In this document: one piece after another, positions 1-9,118 of the stretch | Position numbering within the stretch: position 1 is the first letter of the stretch | Layout: each line of letters begins with the position of its first letter | Origin: Paludibacter sp. | Lineage (GTDB): Bacteria > Bacteroidota > Bacteroidia > Bacteroidales > Paludibacteraceae | Assembly: GCA_019163375.1 (NCBI GenBank) | Contig: JAFLKK010000007.1 | Coordinates: 469,813 to 533,812 of the forward strand | Length of the DNA: 64,000 nt | Direction: 5' to 3' | Made by a program: the position numbers and the translations under genes | The notes under the pieces: generated by a model | The model's database searches: none | What the model saw: the letters and a program-made list of their open reading frames with translations, nothing else | What the model was told of the DNA's origin: nothing

Positions 1-554
1 AATCGTCCGAAATAATACCCCGTTGCGCTAAATTCTTTTACCGTTTCCGGTGAAGCTTCCTGCCATTGTCCTGTCACATCGGTTTGCGCTTGAATAGTAG
101 AATTACGTTTTACGGTGAACAATCGCAAGTTAGCATTCGTACTTTTCAGAATATCCATGTTGGCTCCCTCCACACCTTGATTTTTGAAGCCCTTCATGGG
201 CATTTCCATATTGCTCTGACCGGAGCAAAGCCACAATTCACCCAAAATAAGATTATTTAGCGTCAATGATTTTCCATCATTCAAAGTCAATGTGTATTTC
301 TTGCCATCGGCTTTTGGCGTGCTTATAGATACTTTCCAGTTTCCATTGGCATCAGCTGTAGTTTTGATACCAGTTTTGCTCCACGAGGCTTTAATGGTAA
401 CAGTTTTATTGGCCTCAGCTTTTCCCCATAGATTCACCTTCGTATTTTGCTGCAAGAGCATATTGTCGGAGAAAATAGCAGGAAGTTTGACTTCGGCATG
501 AACGACTGAAATCGAAAATAGGAATATGAATAGTACCTTTGAAATGCGTTTCAT
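1..554 (-). CDS. Sialate O-acetylesterase-like (SGNH) esterase, C-terminus outside window
   Basis: Partial gene: only the first ~184 codons are present and the rest lies beyond position 1. The reading frame starts at the ATG at 552-554 and opens with a Sec signal peptide (MKRISKVLFIFLFSISVVHA). A short beta-rich region follows, then GELWLCSGQSNMEMP, which carries the GQSNM block with the nucleophilic Ser of the SASA/SGNH esterase family (PF03629). Members deacetylate sialic acids or plant polysaccharides. Within an RG-II locus the likely job is removing O-acetyl groups, known to occur on aceric acid and 2-O-methyl-fucose; that is inference. It starts 12 bp after the GH106 gene ends, so it is probably the last visible gene of the GH2-GH106-esterase operon. 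Confidence 0.85.
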   Translation of the reverse strand, partial: MKRISKVLFIFLFSISVVHAEVKLPAIFSDNMLLQQNTKVNLWGKAEANKTVTIKASWSKTGIKTTADANGNWKVSISTPKADGKKYTLTLNDGKSLTLNNLILGELWLCSGQSNMEMPMKGFKNQGVEGANMDILKSTNANLRLFTVKRNSTIQAQTDVTGQWQEASPETVKEFSATGYYFGR

Positions 555-566
555 ATAATATTGTTT

Positions 567-3500
567 TTATTTTTGAAAAATCGTTACCGGACCTATCAAG
601 CCAGACTCCATAAGCTTATCTTCACTCATGCGATATTTGCCGTTCGTCCATATTCCCGGGAATGGCGGTGTACCTTTATCGGAACCGTTTATGGCATTTG
701 CCCAGGTATTGCAGACTTCTATCTCGAGCGTATTAAAGCCTTTTTTCAATGCTTTTGTAATATCCACTTCGTAAGGTGCAGTCCAAGCTGTTCCGCAATC
801 AATGCCGTTTACACGAACGGTGGCAAGACTTGATAGCTTTCCAAGATTCAAACAAGCCGATTTACTCTTGCTGACATTGTTGAAATTGGTTTTGTAAATA
901 GCTGTTCCCGAATAATACTTTATCAATAAATTTTCGCCTTTGCTCCAGTCGAAAAGTTTGTCGGTAACAACCGATTGATGGTTACTTACAAAAGTAATAT
1001 TCCAGCTGGCTTTTAATTCAGCTGCTGTTGGAGCTTCAGAAGTCAGCTCTGTTTTTGCAGTGCTATTCCCATTCTCAATCACCACGAAAACCGATTCGAA
1101 TGCCGATAAATTCAGTTTCATCTGCGTTCTTCCTTTCTCTGATTTCCATTCTGTCGGAGTACTTATCTGTCCGGTCACAGCATTCCAAAGTTGAGGATTT
1201 TTCCCCTCGACGCGGAATGAAGCAACAATATTTTTATCAGTATTTTCCTGATTAGATATAAAATAAACATCAGCGTTTTCTCCTCTTCGGTGCGTCCAAG
1301 CTATATTTTTCGGTACAATTACGTCCGGTTCAATGGCTAAATTTGTTTGAACTGGCAATACCGGGATAGCTACACCTGCTTGTCTCAACTGATCCACTTT
1401 AGCAAGAGTTTCTTCGGAGTATTTATCTCCATTTGGGAAAATAACAACTTTATACTCTGCCCCATCCGACAATTTCATTTGTCCGTTCTCCCCTTTTGCC
1501 AACCGCAGCAAAGCATCTTTGTTGAACGAATCGTAAGCATACCCATTCAATGGATTGATCCAGTCTTCGGCTTTCAAGATATTGGCAGAATGGTTCACTC
1601 CGGCTGGCATTTCACGCATCGGTTGACCGATATTAGCCAAGCGTTTTTGTTCGCTTTCCACACGTTCTTTACCTACAATTCCGGGTAAAAGCGGGACTAA
1701 TTTATCGGGCGTCAATGCACGTCGGGGAAATTCTTCGCCTGTAAACACAGCAATATCTGTAACGGGATGACCGTATTGCAACAATGTCTGGCAGCGTGCA
1801 ACATAATCGACGAAAGCTTTGCCCTGTTTCCACCAGGTCTGGTCGCGCTGAAAGTACAGTCCGATACCGTCGAGGGTCATTCCGGGAGCTTTATCCAGAT
1901 ATGGATTATGCACAAAAATATGAAAGAAAACTTTGTTGATGCCGAGGGCAAAATTACGGTCAAGAACCGGTTTCAACATTGCCGGATCTTCGTTCCAGTT
2001 GGTGCGTAGCTGTGTAAAACTTTCGGACTGGATAATATTTTTGCCATAGATATGTCCACCACTAATGGCATCGAGCATATCGTTGGGTTTATCGTGTGTT
2101 GGACTCTTTAGCCAAAATTCGCCCATTGGTCGATCTACTTCCTTGAAATGCAACATGCCATCGCTCACCATGGTGGGTGCCACACTTTCAGCCGACGTTT
2201 CACAACCATAGGCTTTAGCATTCTTCACCATAATTTTAAAAAATACATCGTTCACAAGCTCGGCAATAGTAGCACGCACATCCCGTAAAACCTGTTCTGA
2301 TTTTTCGGCACTGTCGATAGAATAGCCTGCCAACAATGGTAAATATGGCATCAAGTCATACCCACGACGCGTACGGAATTCTGCAGCAAAACTATCACTC
2401 CAATTCTGACTGCCACATTCCCAACTGTCGATATGCATAAATTTCAACACGCGATGCGCTAGCGCCGAATCAGTCTTGGCAAAAGCTGCCCCGAACCAGT
2501 TATCGAATTGTTTTTGAACAGCTTTTTCAGAGAATTTATCGCACTCCAGACCTTTTCCACCACCGGCGGTAGCATTAGTCAAACCAGTAGAAGTGTGTCC
2601 CATGCGCAAAATACGCCAGTTACCTTTTGGTAATTTACAGCTAAGCTGACCGTTTTTGAAATAGGGCGTAAGGTTGATAATTTGATTTATCGGCGTACAA
2701 GCAGCCACAGGAATTTCCTGCGCTGTTGTTTCATCAGCAATTCGCCACACCAAACCCGCTTTTCCTTCCCACTGATTGATTCGCGGTTCGGAACTTAGCT
2801 TAATCGCTTTTATTTTCAGGGTTGGTTTCCATTTGGCAGCATCCAACTCTTCACTGCCGGGTTCGCTACCAACGGGTGTCCACGAAAGTCGGAAATACTT
2901 TGCTGTGGTTGGTGGAACTGAAAACGTGCTATTAAAACCAGTATTTTGCCAACCCTGACGAGCCGGAACTAACTGCTTCATCAACCGGAAATTCACACCA
3001 TCATCACTTGCCGAAACGGGCAGGCGTTGCGATTGGATATTGTTTCCCGTAGGAGTAATCTCAATCGTTCGAAGCGTGAAGGCTTTGTTGTAAACATATT
3101 GGATGTAGCAAGGATTCGTTGCCTTAAAGTCTTTATCGGGAATGGAAAAAGGAATCGTATCGTCAGGATTGTTGGACCTCACCCTAAATCCCTCTCCCAA
3201 GGAGAGGGACTTTAAGACCGGTAGCGCATAAACAGCAATATCTTCGTAATAATTCTGAATCGTTTCAGGTTGACGAAGTGAGAAGTTCTTGATGCTACCA
3301 CCTTTGACAATGGTATCCGTAAAAACCACTTTTTGCATTGATTCGGCTGGGTTAATCCATGGTCCTCCGGCAAGAGCAAAACCATCGGAAATATGCATCC
3401 CCATTTTCAAATCTAAACTATCGGCTATCTGAAAACTATAGCGCACCATCTCCCACCATTGTGGGGTAAGTTGAGAAACCGGATGCGGATAATCAGTTCC

Positions 3501-3728
3501 TTCCACACCACGAATCGGCATCAGATACGCACCACCTAACCCGATTTCCTGCATGGCTTTGAGATCAGCCCGAATACCTTCTTTCGAAACAGCTCCGTGC
3601 ATCCAATACCAGAAAGTCCAGGGCTTGGCTTCGGCAGGTGGATTAGTAAATTGTTTGTAGAGTGAAGATTGGGCTGCCACCCATCCAACTACTGAAACTA
3701 GCAAAAATAGGAGTTTGAGTTTTTTCAT
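567..3728 (-). CDS. GH106-type alpha-L-rhamnosidase
   Basis: A 1053-residue secreted protein with signal peptide (residues 1-19). The N-terminus after the signal (NPPAEAKPWTFWYWMHGAVS) and the stretch KMGMHISDGFALAGGPWINP are typical of GH106. A HIDSWECGSQNW block near residue 425 supplies a conserved acidic residue. The C-terminus is a beta-sandwich (LATVRVNGIDCGTAWTAPYEV). GH106 enzymes are calcium-dependent inverting alpha-L-rhamnosidases; the B. thetaiotaomicron RG-II locus uses one on a side-chain rhamnose. Substrate here is inferred from the locus. Oddity: residues ~172-185 (LSLGEGFRVRS) are encoded by a palindromic dispersed repeat (3175-3212), nearly identical to an intergenic copy at 45692-45728. 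The frame is intact through it. Confidence 0.9.
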   Translation of the reverse strand: MKKLKLLFLLVSVVGWVAAQSSLYKQFTNPPAEAKPWTFWYWMHGAVSKEGIRADLKAMQEIGLGGAYLMPIRGVEGTDYPHPVSQLTPQWWEMVRYSFQIADSLDLKMGMHISDGFALAGGPWINPAESMQKVVFTDTIVKGGSIKNFSLRQPETIQNYYEDIAVYALPVLKSLSLGEGFRVRSNNPDDTIPFSIPDKDFKATNPCYIQYVYNKAFTLRTIEITPTGNNIQSQRLPVSASDDGVNFRLMKQLVPARQGWQNTGFNSTFSVPPTTAKYFRLSWTPVGSEPGSEELDAAKWKPTLKIKAIKLSSEPRINQWEGKAGLVWRIADETTAQEIPVAACTPINQIINLTPYFKNGQLSCKLPKGNWRILRMGHTSTGLTNATAGGGKGLECDKFSEKAVQKQFDNWFGAAFAKTDSALAHRVLKFMHIDSWECGSQNWSDSFAAEFRTRRGYDLMPYLPLLAGYSIDSAEKSEQVLRDVRATIAELVNDVFFKIMVKNAKAYGCETSAESVAPTMVSDGMLHFKEVDRPMGEFWLKSPTHDKPNDMLDAISGGHIYGKNIIQSESFTQLRTNWNEDPAMLKPVLDRNFALGINKVFFHIFVHNPYLDKAPGMTLDGIGLYFQRDQTWWKQGKAFVDYVARCQTLLQYGHPVTDIAVFTGEEFPRRALTPDKLVPLLPGIVGKERVESEQKRLANIGQPMREMPAGVNHSANILKAEDWINPLNGYAYDSFNKDALLRLAKGENGQMKLSDGAEYKVVIFPNGDKYSEETLAKVDQLRQAGVAIPVLPVQTNLAIEPDVIVPKNIAWTHRRGENADVYFISNQENTDKNIVASFRVEGKNPQLWNAVTGQISTPTEWKSEKGRTQMKLNLSAFESVFVVIENGNSTAKTELTSEAPTAAELKASWNITFVSNHQSVVTDKLFDWSKGENLLIKYYSGTAIYKTNFNNVSKSKSACLNLGKLSSLATVRVNGIDCGTAWTAPYEVDITKALKKGFNTLEIEVCNTWANAINGSDKGTPPFPGIWTNGKYRMSEDKLMESGLIGPVTIFQK
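3175..3212. repeat. Dispersed palindromic repeat (family A) inside the GH106 gene
   Basis: Contains TCCCTCTCC / GGAGAGGGA inverted arms followed by a TTTAGGG-GAGG tail, read on the minus strand. The same sequence with only a few differences occurs between genes at 45692-45728, so this is a dispersed element sitting in frame in a coding region. Confidence 0.8.
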
Positions 3729-3795
3729 TTCTTTTTGTTTATAAACAAACGCTGACAGAGTCTTCGACTGCTGTCAGGTTTGGAATATTCTAAAG

Positions 3796-3823
3796 ACCTG
3801 TCAGTGTGCTTGCACCTGACAGT
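3796..3823. repeat. Imperfect palindrome between GH2 and GH106 genes
   Basis: Arms CTGTCAG / CTGACAG with an inner GTGC / GCAC pairing form a hairpin in the 105-bp gap. A partial copy (ctgtcaggtt) lies ~25 bp away at 3772. It could be a REP-like element or weaken read-through between the two genes; there is no T tract for a classical terminator. Confidence 0.55.
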
Positions 3824-3833
3824 GTCGGCAATC

Positions 3834-6689
3834 TTATTTAAACTTCAATACAATTCGTCCATTATACACACCATCCACCCATTTCGGTTGAGATGAAGAA
3901 CCAATCAAATCGGTTGCATTGACTTTGTTGCGTACAGCAGGAATGACATTGAGTATGGAAATTCCACTTTTTGGCAAGGTATAAAGCAATTTATCGCGTC
4001 CATCGCGGGGTTCGTAAATACCCACATACGAATTTGGGGTTTCGTTGGTTATGCTGATTTCACCTTCTGAAGTTTTCAGATTCATCCAACTCACATTTGC
4101 AAAATAGCCTTTGAATTCCGGATAAGTGAACGACTCACCCGGAATAGGATCGTTGTAATCGTTACCCCAAACATTATAAACTGTTCCGTGTAACCGGTTT
4201 TGCCAAACGCGATACGGACCGTCGCCCAACCAACGCTTACTTTGCACCTTGTCCTCCGGATAATCAAATTTCACCCCCATCAAATCAACCACTGCGCTAA
4301 AATTGTAGCTGTAATCCAGTGTTAATGTTCCTTCGGGAGAGATGATCCATTGCGCTTTATCAAGATTCCCCAATTTATAATTAGCCGTAACTATCAGATT
4401 TTTACCGCCCTCTTTCACTTCGAAACCATTGAAAACAGCCGCTTCGGGGAATTCGGTATAAGTACGATCTTTCGATTTGGCGCTTTCATCGTCATGATTA
4501 TAGAACTGATCCAATGAGCGATCGGCACGGCGAGCAGCAATAAAACGTGGTCCATTGGCAAAACTCATCACTTTTCCATCAAGAGCTACAGCTTTCAACT
4601 CACCATCTTTTTGACTGAAGGTATATTTATGATTACCGGCTGTGATTATCAATGACTCTGCTGTTGCTTCCTTTGTTGGAACAGTGCCGGAAACCGTTGG
4701 ATTCGGAGCTGCTTTCTGAGTTGGTATTTTGAATGACCAGGTCCAAAGTTCTTCGCCCCGATAGTCGATAGCGGTCAGATAAAGTGCTTCAGCTTGCGAG
4801 TCAATCCCAGTGTTCAGATTCAATTTTCCGATGCCATGAGCCGCAATGTCAACAACTTTTGTTTCGCCTTGCTTCAATACTTTTACCGTTCCTTTTTCGT
4901 CGCCAGCTGTTGGAAACTTCACTTGCCTCCACATAAAGCGGCAGGTAGTTGTGTTCAGAAAATCATACCGGTTTTCGATGGTAAATATTCCATTAAAATT
5001 AGCATCAATACTCTTCTCAACAACCTGCACCGGACACCAGATTTGTTTTATCGTGTAATAACTTCCTTCCTTTTCGTGGTGCGGACCTACAATTCCATCG
5101 GCACCCCAGTTACCCTGATTATCCACAAATCCGTTCATGTCCACACGCTTCACACCTTCGTCGGCCAATACCCAAAGGAAACCGCCGGCGCAACGGGGAT
5201 GTTTGCGCATCATTTCCCAATAATCGTACAAACCGGCACCGTGACCACCATCATACAATCCGTGCAAAAATTCGGTAGGCATAAAAATTTCAGGTTTGCG
5301 AAGATGATCTTGCGACTCTCCATACGAACGATAATGCATCGTTTCAAAACCTCCAAAATTGCCTTGTGGATGAATAACCGGACGTAATTGAACATCATAT
5401 TTATGAAACTCTCCGTTCAACTCATCGTTCCAACCCTTTTCATTGCCATTGCTCCACCAAATAATCGATGGATGATTTACATCACGCTCCACCATTTCTT
5501 TCACTAGCTTTACACCTGTTGGCGTATCATATTTTCCATGCCAGCCGCCAAACTCATTCTCCACATACAACCCAAGTGAGTCGCAGGCATCCAAAAATTC
5601 TGGATCGGCAGGATAGTGCGACAAACGAACCGCATTCATGTTCATGCTTTTGATAAGCAAAACATCTTCTATATTTTTTGCTTTAGAAAGTGTACGACCT
5701 GTTTCGGGGCGGAAACTATGACGATTGACACCGCGGATATTCACTTTTACACCGTTGATATACAGTCCATCGCTTAAGCGAACCTCAATGGTACGAAAAC
5801 CGAATTTTTCAGAAACTTGATGAAGAACAACGCCATCGTTTGCAATCAGCGAAACTTGCGCGGTATAACGGTTGGGAGTTTCGGCAGTCCATAGCTTTGG
5901 GCTTTTGGTAGATAATTCAATAGTAGCCCAGTCGCCGGCAGCTTTCACCGGAGTTGATGTTTCAGCCACTCTATTTCCTTTAGAGTCGAATAAAACGGTT
6001 TTGAGAGAGGCTTCTTCAATGGCTTTATTGAGTTGGCAATTGGCTTTGAAAGTTCCATCTGCTTTGGCATCGATGGAAAGTTGAGCAATATGAATAGCCG
6101 GTTTCACTTCCAAAAAAACCGGACGAAAAATGCCGCCAAAATTCCAGTAGTCGGCACGACGCTCTGCCAGATTCACGCCCGCATTCGTACTTTCTTTGCT
6201 TACCGTAACTTCGAGCAGGTTCTTTTTTCCAAATTTTAATCGACGGGCAATATCATACGAAAAACGGTAAAAAGCACCCTGATGCATTTCACCCGCCTTC
6301 TGACCATTTATTTTCACTTCGGTATCGGTCATCGAAGCTTCGAAAACAATAGATATCTGTTTTCCTCTCCAGCTTTCGGGCACGTCAAACTCGTATTTGT
6401 ACATTCCTTTTTCTTTGGCAGCACCATCCGGAAAGGCTTTTCCGTACCAACGCATCCCGTACTGATATTCACCGAAACCCTGTAATTCCCAGCACGATGG
6501 CACCCCGATTTTCGTCCATTTGCCCGAATTCATTCCATCGGTACAGAAAAAATCCCATTGCACCATATCGTCCGCACCATGACCGGAGAGATAAGTGCGT
6601 TGGGTAAAAGGTATGGATTTTTGAGCAAAGGAGGAAGTAAAAAACAGAATGGCAATTACGCTAAAGAACAATGATATTGTATTTCTCAT
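3834..6689 (-). CDS. Glycoside hydrolase family 2 (beta-galactosidase/beta-glucuronidase-like)
   Basis: 951 residues with a signal peptide ending near FTSSFA. Architecture is the GH2 order: N-terminal sugar-binding sandwich (~30-200), Ig-like domain (~200-310), TIM barrel (~310-600) and C-terminal sandwich domains. The acid/base Glu is in IIWWSNGNEKGW and the probable nucleophile Glu in FMPTEFLHG. It lacks the SEYAHxMGN context of LacZ proper, so specificity is open: beta-galactosidase, beta-glucuronidase or alpha-L-arabinopyranosidase are all GH2 activities used on RG-II. It is the first gene of a probable operon with GH106 and the acetylesterase. A GACGTAAA octamer lies 35 bp upstream of the start. 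Confidence 0.88.
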   Translation of the reverse strand: MRNTISLFFSVIAILFFTSSFAQKSIPFTQRTYLSGHGADDMVQWDFFCTDGMNSGKWTKIGVPSCWELQGFGEYQYGMRWYGKAFPDGAAKEKGMYKYEFDVPESWRGKQISIVFEASMTDTEVKINGQKAGEMHQGAFYRFSYDIARRLKFGKKNLLEVTVSKESTNAGVNLAERRADYWNFGGIFRPVFLEVKPAIHIAQLSIDAKADGTFKANCQLNKAIEEASLKTVLFDSKGNRVAETSTPVKAAGDWATIELSTKSPKLWTAETPNRYTAQVSLIANDGVVLHQVSEKFGFRTIEVRLSDGLYINGVKVNIRGVNRHSFRPETGRTLSKAKNIEDVLLIKSMNMNAVRLSHYPADPEFLDACDSLGLYVENEFGGWHGKYDTPTGVKLVKEMVERDVNHPSIIWWSNGNEKGWNDELNGEFHKYDVQLRPVIHPQGNFGGFETMHYRSYGESQDHLRKPEIFMPTEFLHGLYDGGHGAGLYDYWEMMRKHPRCAGGFLWVLADEGVKRVDMNGFVDNQGNWGADGIVGPHHEKEGSYYTIKQIWCPVQVVEKSIDANFNGIFTIENRYDFLNTTTCRFMWRQVKFPTAGDEKGTVKVLKQGETKVVDIAAHGIGKLNLNTGIDSQAEALYLTAIDYRGEELWTWSFKIPTQKAAPNPTVSGTVPTKEATAESLIITAGNHKYTFSQKDGELKAVALDGKVMSFANGPRFIAARRADRSLDQFYNHDDESAKSKDRTYTEFPEAAVFNGFEVKEGGKNLIVTANYKLGNLDKAQWIISPEGTLTLDYSYNFSAVVDLMGVKFDYPEDKVQSKRWLGDGPYRVWQNRLHGTVYNVWGNDYNDPIPGESFTYPEFKGYFANVSWMNLKTSEGEISITNETPNSYVGIYEPRDGRDKLLYTLPKSGISILNVIPAVRNKVNATDLIGSSSQPKWVDGVYNGRIVLKFK

Positions 6690-7264
6690 TTTATCAAAAT
6701 TGGGCTTGTTTACAATAAAAAGAGACGTAAAAATAAGAATTTCGTACCCGGTGTAAACCGAAAATAAGATGCTGACTGAAACAGTCCTGAATTAAATATT
6801 ATTTCTGACACATTTTATTGAATAGATTCAATAGATTTCAAAAATGAAAATTTTCAAGACTAAAAACAGCAAAAATAATGTTCTGGTAAAGGCTTATATG
6901 CTGATAAAGATTTGTTTTATAACAAAATATAGTTGAATCCGGTTTCTGGAGCAACTACATTTAACTTACGAACATCTCAACGACAAAGTGAACCTTTCCA
7001 ACTTCTTCTTAATTATCCAAAATTCAAAGCAAATAATTATTATTGATATGTTATAGCGCATCGTTTACACAGGCTCTGAATAGAAGATTAAAGATACATA
7101 GCATTATCACGAATACTTGGCTAATCGCAAACATAGCAAAAGTATCTGACGACACTTTTACTATGTAAACTAAGTCTTTTCTCTCATTATTCCGATGCGC
7201 GATATTGTAGAAAAATAACTCATTAAATAATGGGAACTACTTATATTATTTCCAGCTGTTTTAA
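6690..7264. other. 575-bp AT-rich intergenic region upstream of the GH2 gene
   Basis: No ORF or RNA gene recognised. It holds a GACGTAAA octamer at 6724-6731, found before three other PUL genes, and a perfect 7-bp inverted repeat ATTGAAT-AG-ATTCAAT at 6817-6832, ~130 bp upstream of the GH2 start, which could be a regulator site. The rest looks like AT-rich spacer separating the GH2 unit from the sugar-acid dehydrogenase/dehydratase unit. Confidence 0.5.
6724..6731 (-). promoter_or_regulatory. GACGTAAA octamer upstream of GH2
   Basis: On the coding (minus) strand this reads TTTACGTC, preceded by TAT. Perfect copies also lie at 12387-12394, 20706-20713 and 24770-24777, each upstream of a minus-strand CAZyme start. 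Candidate promoter or operator element. Confidence 0.4.
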
Positions 7265-8029
7265 TCAATATCCGAATGCTAAGGCTCCACCATCAACACT
7301 AAAATCCTGCCCGGTAATGTAAGTTGCTGCCGGCGACGCCAGAAAACAAATCATAGCGGCCAGTTCTTCCGGTCTTCCAAACCGGTGCAAAGGCATACGA
7401 TTTAGGATTTTAGATTTGCGGTCATCATCCATCACTTGTTGCGACATTTCGGACGGAAACCATCCAGGCGATACGGAGTTAACCAATATATTATCAGCAC
7501 TCCATTCTACCGCCAAGCCACGCGTAAGACCTAATACGGCAGCTTTGCTTGACGAATAAGGTACCACTTCCGAGAATCCCAGATACGAAGCCATAGATGA
7601 TATGCTAATAATACGTCCGATGTGCGCCGATTTTTTCAGGTACGGATAAGCTTGTTTACAACACAATAAAACTCCGGTTACATTTACGTTGTGAATAGAC
7701 TCCCAAAGCTCCTTACTTATTTCTTCAGCTCTGACCCGTTGCGTAATTCCAGCATTGTTTACCAACACATCTATGCCTCCACTTTCACCTATTTCGGTTA
7801 TTTTTTGCCGGATACTTTCTTCGTTACTCACGTCAATAGTATCAAAAATCACGTTGTCAGGAATAGCTTGATTGATATCAACCTTTGGTTTTCCTGAGCG
7901 ACTCAATGCGAAAACAGTGGCACCACATTGAGCCAAACTAATAGCCTGTTGCAATCCCAAGCCACTCGAAGCGCCTGTGACAATAATCCGAAGCCCTTCG
8001 AGTGAATATAATTGTTGTAGTTTATCCAT
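7265..8029 (-). CDS. SDR-family sugar/sugar-acid dehydrogenase
   Basis: 254-residue cytoplasmic short-chain dehydrogenase of classical length. TGASSGLG near residue 18 is the NAD(P)-binding glycine motif, VLVNNAG the NNAG motif, and IISISSMAS with YSSSK supplies the Ser, Tyr and Lys of the active site; the C-terminal SVDGGALAF is typical. Closest in feel to gluconate 5-dehydrogenase or KduD-type enzymes. It starts 1 bp after the stop of the enolase-superfamily gene, so the two are translationally coupled and should act in one pathway. In a pectin locus this suggests oxidation or reduction of a released L-sugar, aldonate or 2-keto-3-deoxy-aldonate. The exact substrate cannot be told. Confidence 0.85.
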   Translation of the reverse strand: MDKLQQLYSLEGLRIIVTGASSGLGLQQAISLAQCGATVFALSRSGKPKVDINQAIPDNVIFDTIDVSNEESIRQKITEIGESGGIDVLVNNAGITQRVRAEEISKELWESIHNVNVTGVLLCCKQAYPYLKKSAHIGRIISISSMASYLGFSEVVPYSSSKAAVLGLTRGLAVEWSADNILVNSVSPGWFPSEMSQQVMDDDRKSKILNRMPLHRFGRPEELAAMICFLASPAATYITGQDFSVDGGALAFGY

Positions 8030-8030
8030 A

Positions 8031-9104
8031 TCAAATTTCAGTTAACGAAGCATCTTTAAATGAAAATCCCCATCCCGGACGATCGTGAGGGAGTGTATAG
8101 CCGTTTTTAATTTCGAGCGGATAATCAATGAGCGGATCAATCCAGTCGAAAGATTCTGCACCTACACCATTACTTACAGTACAAAGCAAAGGTATATCGT
8201 AATCTTTATAATAGTGAGGAAGTATCGGAATATTAAAGCTTTTTGCTAATGCAGCACTATCGCGCCAAGCTTCTACACCACCCAAACGAAGGATGTCAGG
8301 TTGCCAAATATCCAGTGCATTACGTGTAAGAAGTTCACGCAGTGGCAAAGTAGAATACTCGCGTTCGCCCATAGCCAAAGAGATTCCAGCCTGATTGCGC
8401 AGCAGTGCATATCCTTCAAAATCGGAGTGATCAATTGGTTCTTCAAACCATTGTATATTAAGATCCCGGGCTGCCCGTGCCAATGCCAATGCATTTGGAA
8501 CTGTCATTCCCTGATTGGCATCCATCATAATTCCTATTTCATTTCCTACGGCTGCACGAACTTGTTGAAGACGATCAAAATCTTCTTTCCAGTTAGGCTT
8601 ACCAACTTTGATCTTTACAGCACGAAATCCACGTGACTTATAATCGGTTACTTCGGCAATCAATTCTTCGGGAGTGTATGAACTCCAACCACCGCTTCCG
8701 TAAATTGAAATTGGCTTACGGGATCCACCTAGCACTTTCCAGATAGGCTGACCGAGTTTTTTACACCATGCATCCCACATGGCCATATTATATGCAGCCT
8801 GTGCCCAACGGTTTATACCTTCCAATCCGAAATATTCATTTGCATGATTCAGGTCTTCGAAGCATTTCACCGTTTCATTCACTTCACGTCCAATAACCAT
8901 TTCACCAACATCCTTCATTGCTCCTGCAATTGCTCCCGGACTATACTGAAAGCTCAAAAGATATGATTCACCTACAATACCACTTTCGGTAGTAATACGC
9001 AACACCAGAAAAGAGATTTCTGTCAGTGTGTGTGTAGCATCTGCAATTGGTTTCTTCAGCTGAGCTGTAGCTTTGAAAACCGCATAATTTTTAATTTTAG
9101 TCAT
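8031..9104 (-). CDS. Mandelate racemase/muconate lactonizing enzyme-family sugar-acid dehydratase
   Basis: 357-residue cytoplasmic enolase-superfamily protein. The visible active-site pattern is that of the mandelate racemase subgroup: KIKVG (KxK base) near residue 165, metal ligands in MMDANQG, WFEEP and MGERE, an Asp in IWQPD and a His in ILPHYYKD. Such enzymes dehydrate aldonates such as rhamnonate, fuconate, galactonate or gluconate to 2-keto-3-deoxy acids. Paired with the adjacent SDR it forms a small sugar-acid pathway, plausibly for L-galactose, L-fucose, L-rhamnose or another RG-II sugar (inference). A gap of only 14 bp separates it from the upstream LacZ-type GH2 gene, so the three probably share one transcript. 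Confidence 0.87.
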   Translation of the reverse strand: MTKIKNYAVFKATAQLKKPIADATHTLTEISFLVLRITTESGIVGESYLLSFQYSPGAIAGAMKDVGEMVIGREVNETVKCFEDLNHANEYFGLEGINRWAQAAYNMAMWDAWCKKLGQPIWKVLGGSRKPISIYGSGGWSSYTPEELIAEVTDYKSRGFRAVKIKVGKPNWKEDFDRLQQVRAAVGNEIGIMMDANQGMTVPNALALARAARDLNIQWFEEPIDHSDFEGYALLRNQAGISLAMGEREYSTLPLRELLTRNALDIWQPDILRLGGVEAWRDSAALAKSFNIPILPHYYKDYDIPLLCTVSNGVGAESFDWIDPLIDYPLEIKNGYTLPHDRPGWGFSFKDASLTEI

Positions 9105-9118
9105 TACTATGTATTTAA

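Noticed and set aside
4794-5387. Plus-strand 197-codon open frame
   Set aside because: It lies wholly inside the GH2 gene on the opposite strand, has no domain character and is a shadow of that gene; the same applies to the other long opposite-strand frames inside CAZyme genes such as 19278-20171 and 23095-24174.
6690-7264. tRNA or small RNA gene in the long gap
   Set aside because: No cloverleaf-forming segment, CCA-like end or strong hairpin was found by eye; only AT-rich spacer and short motifs.
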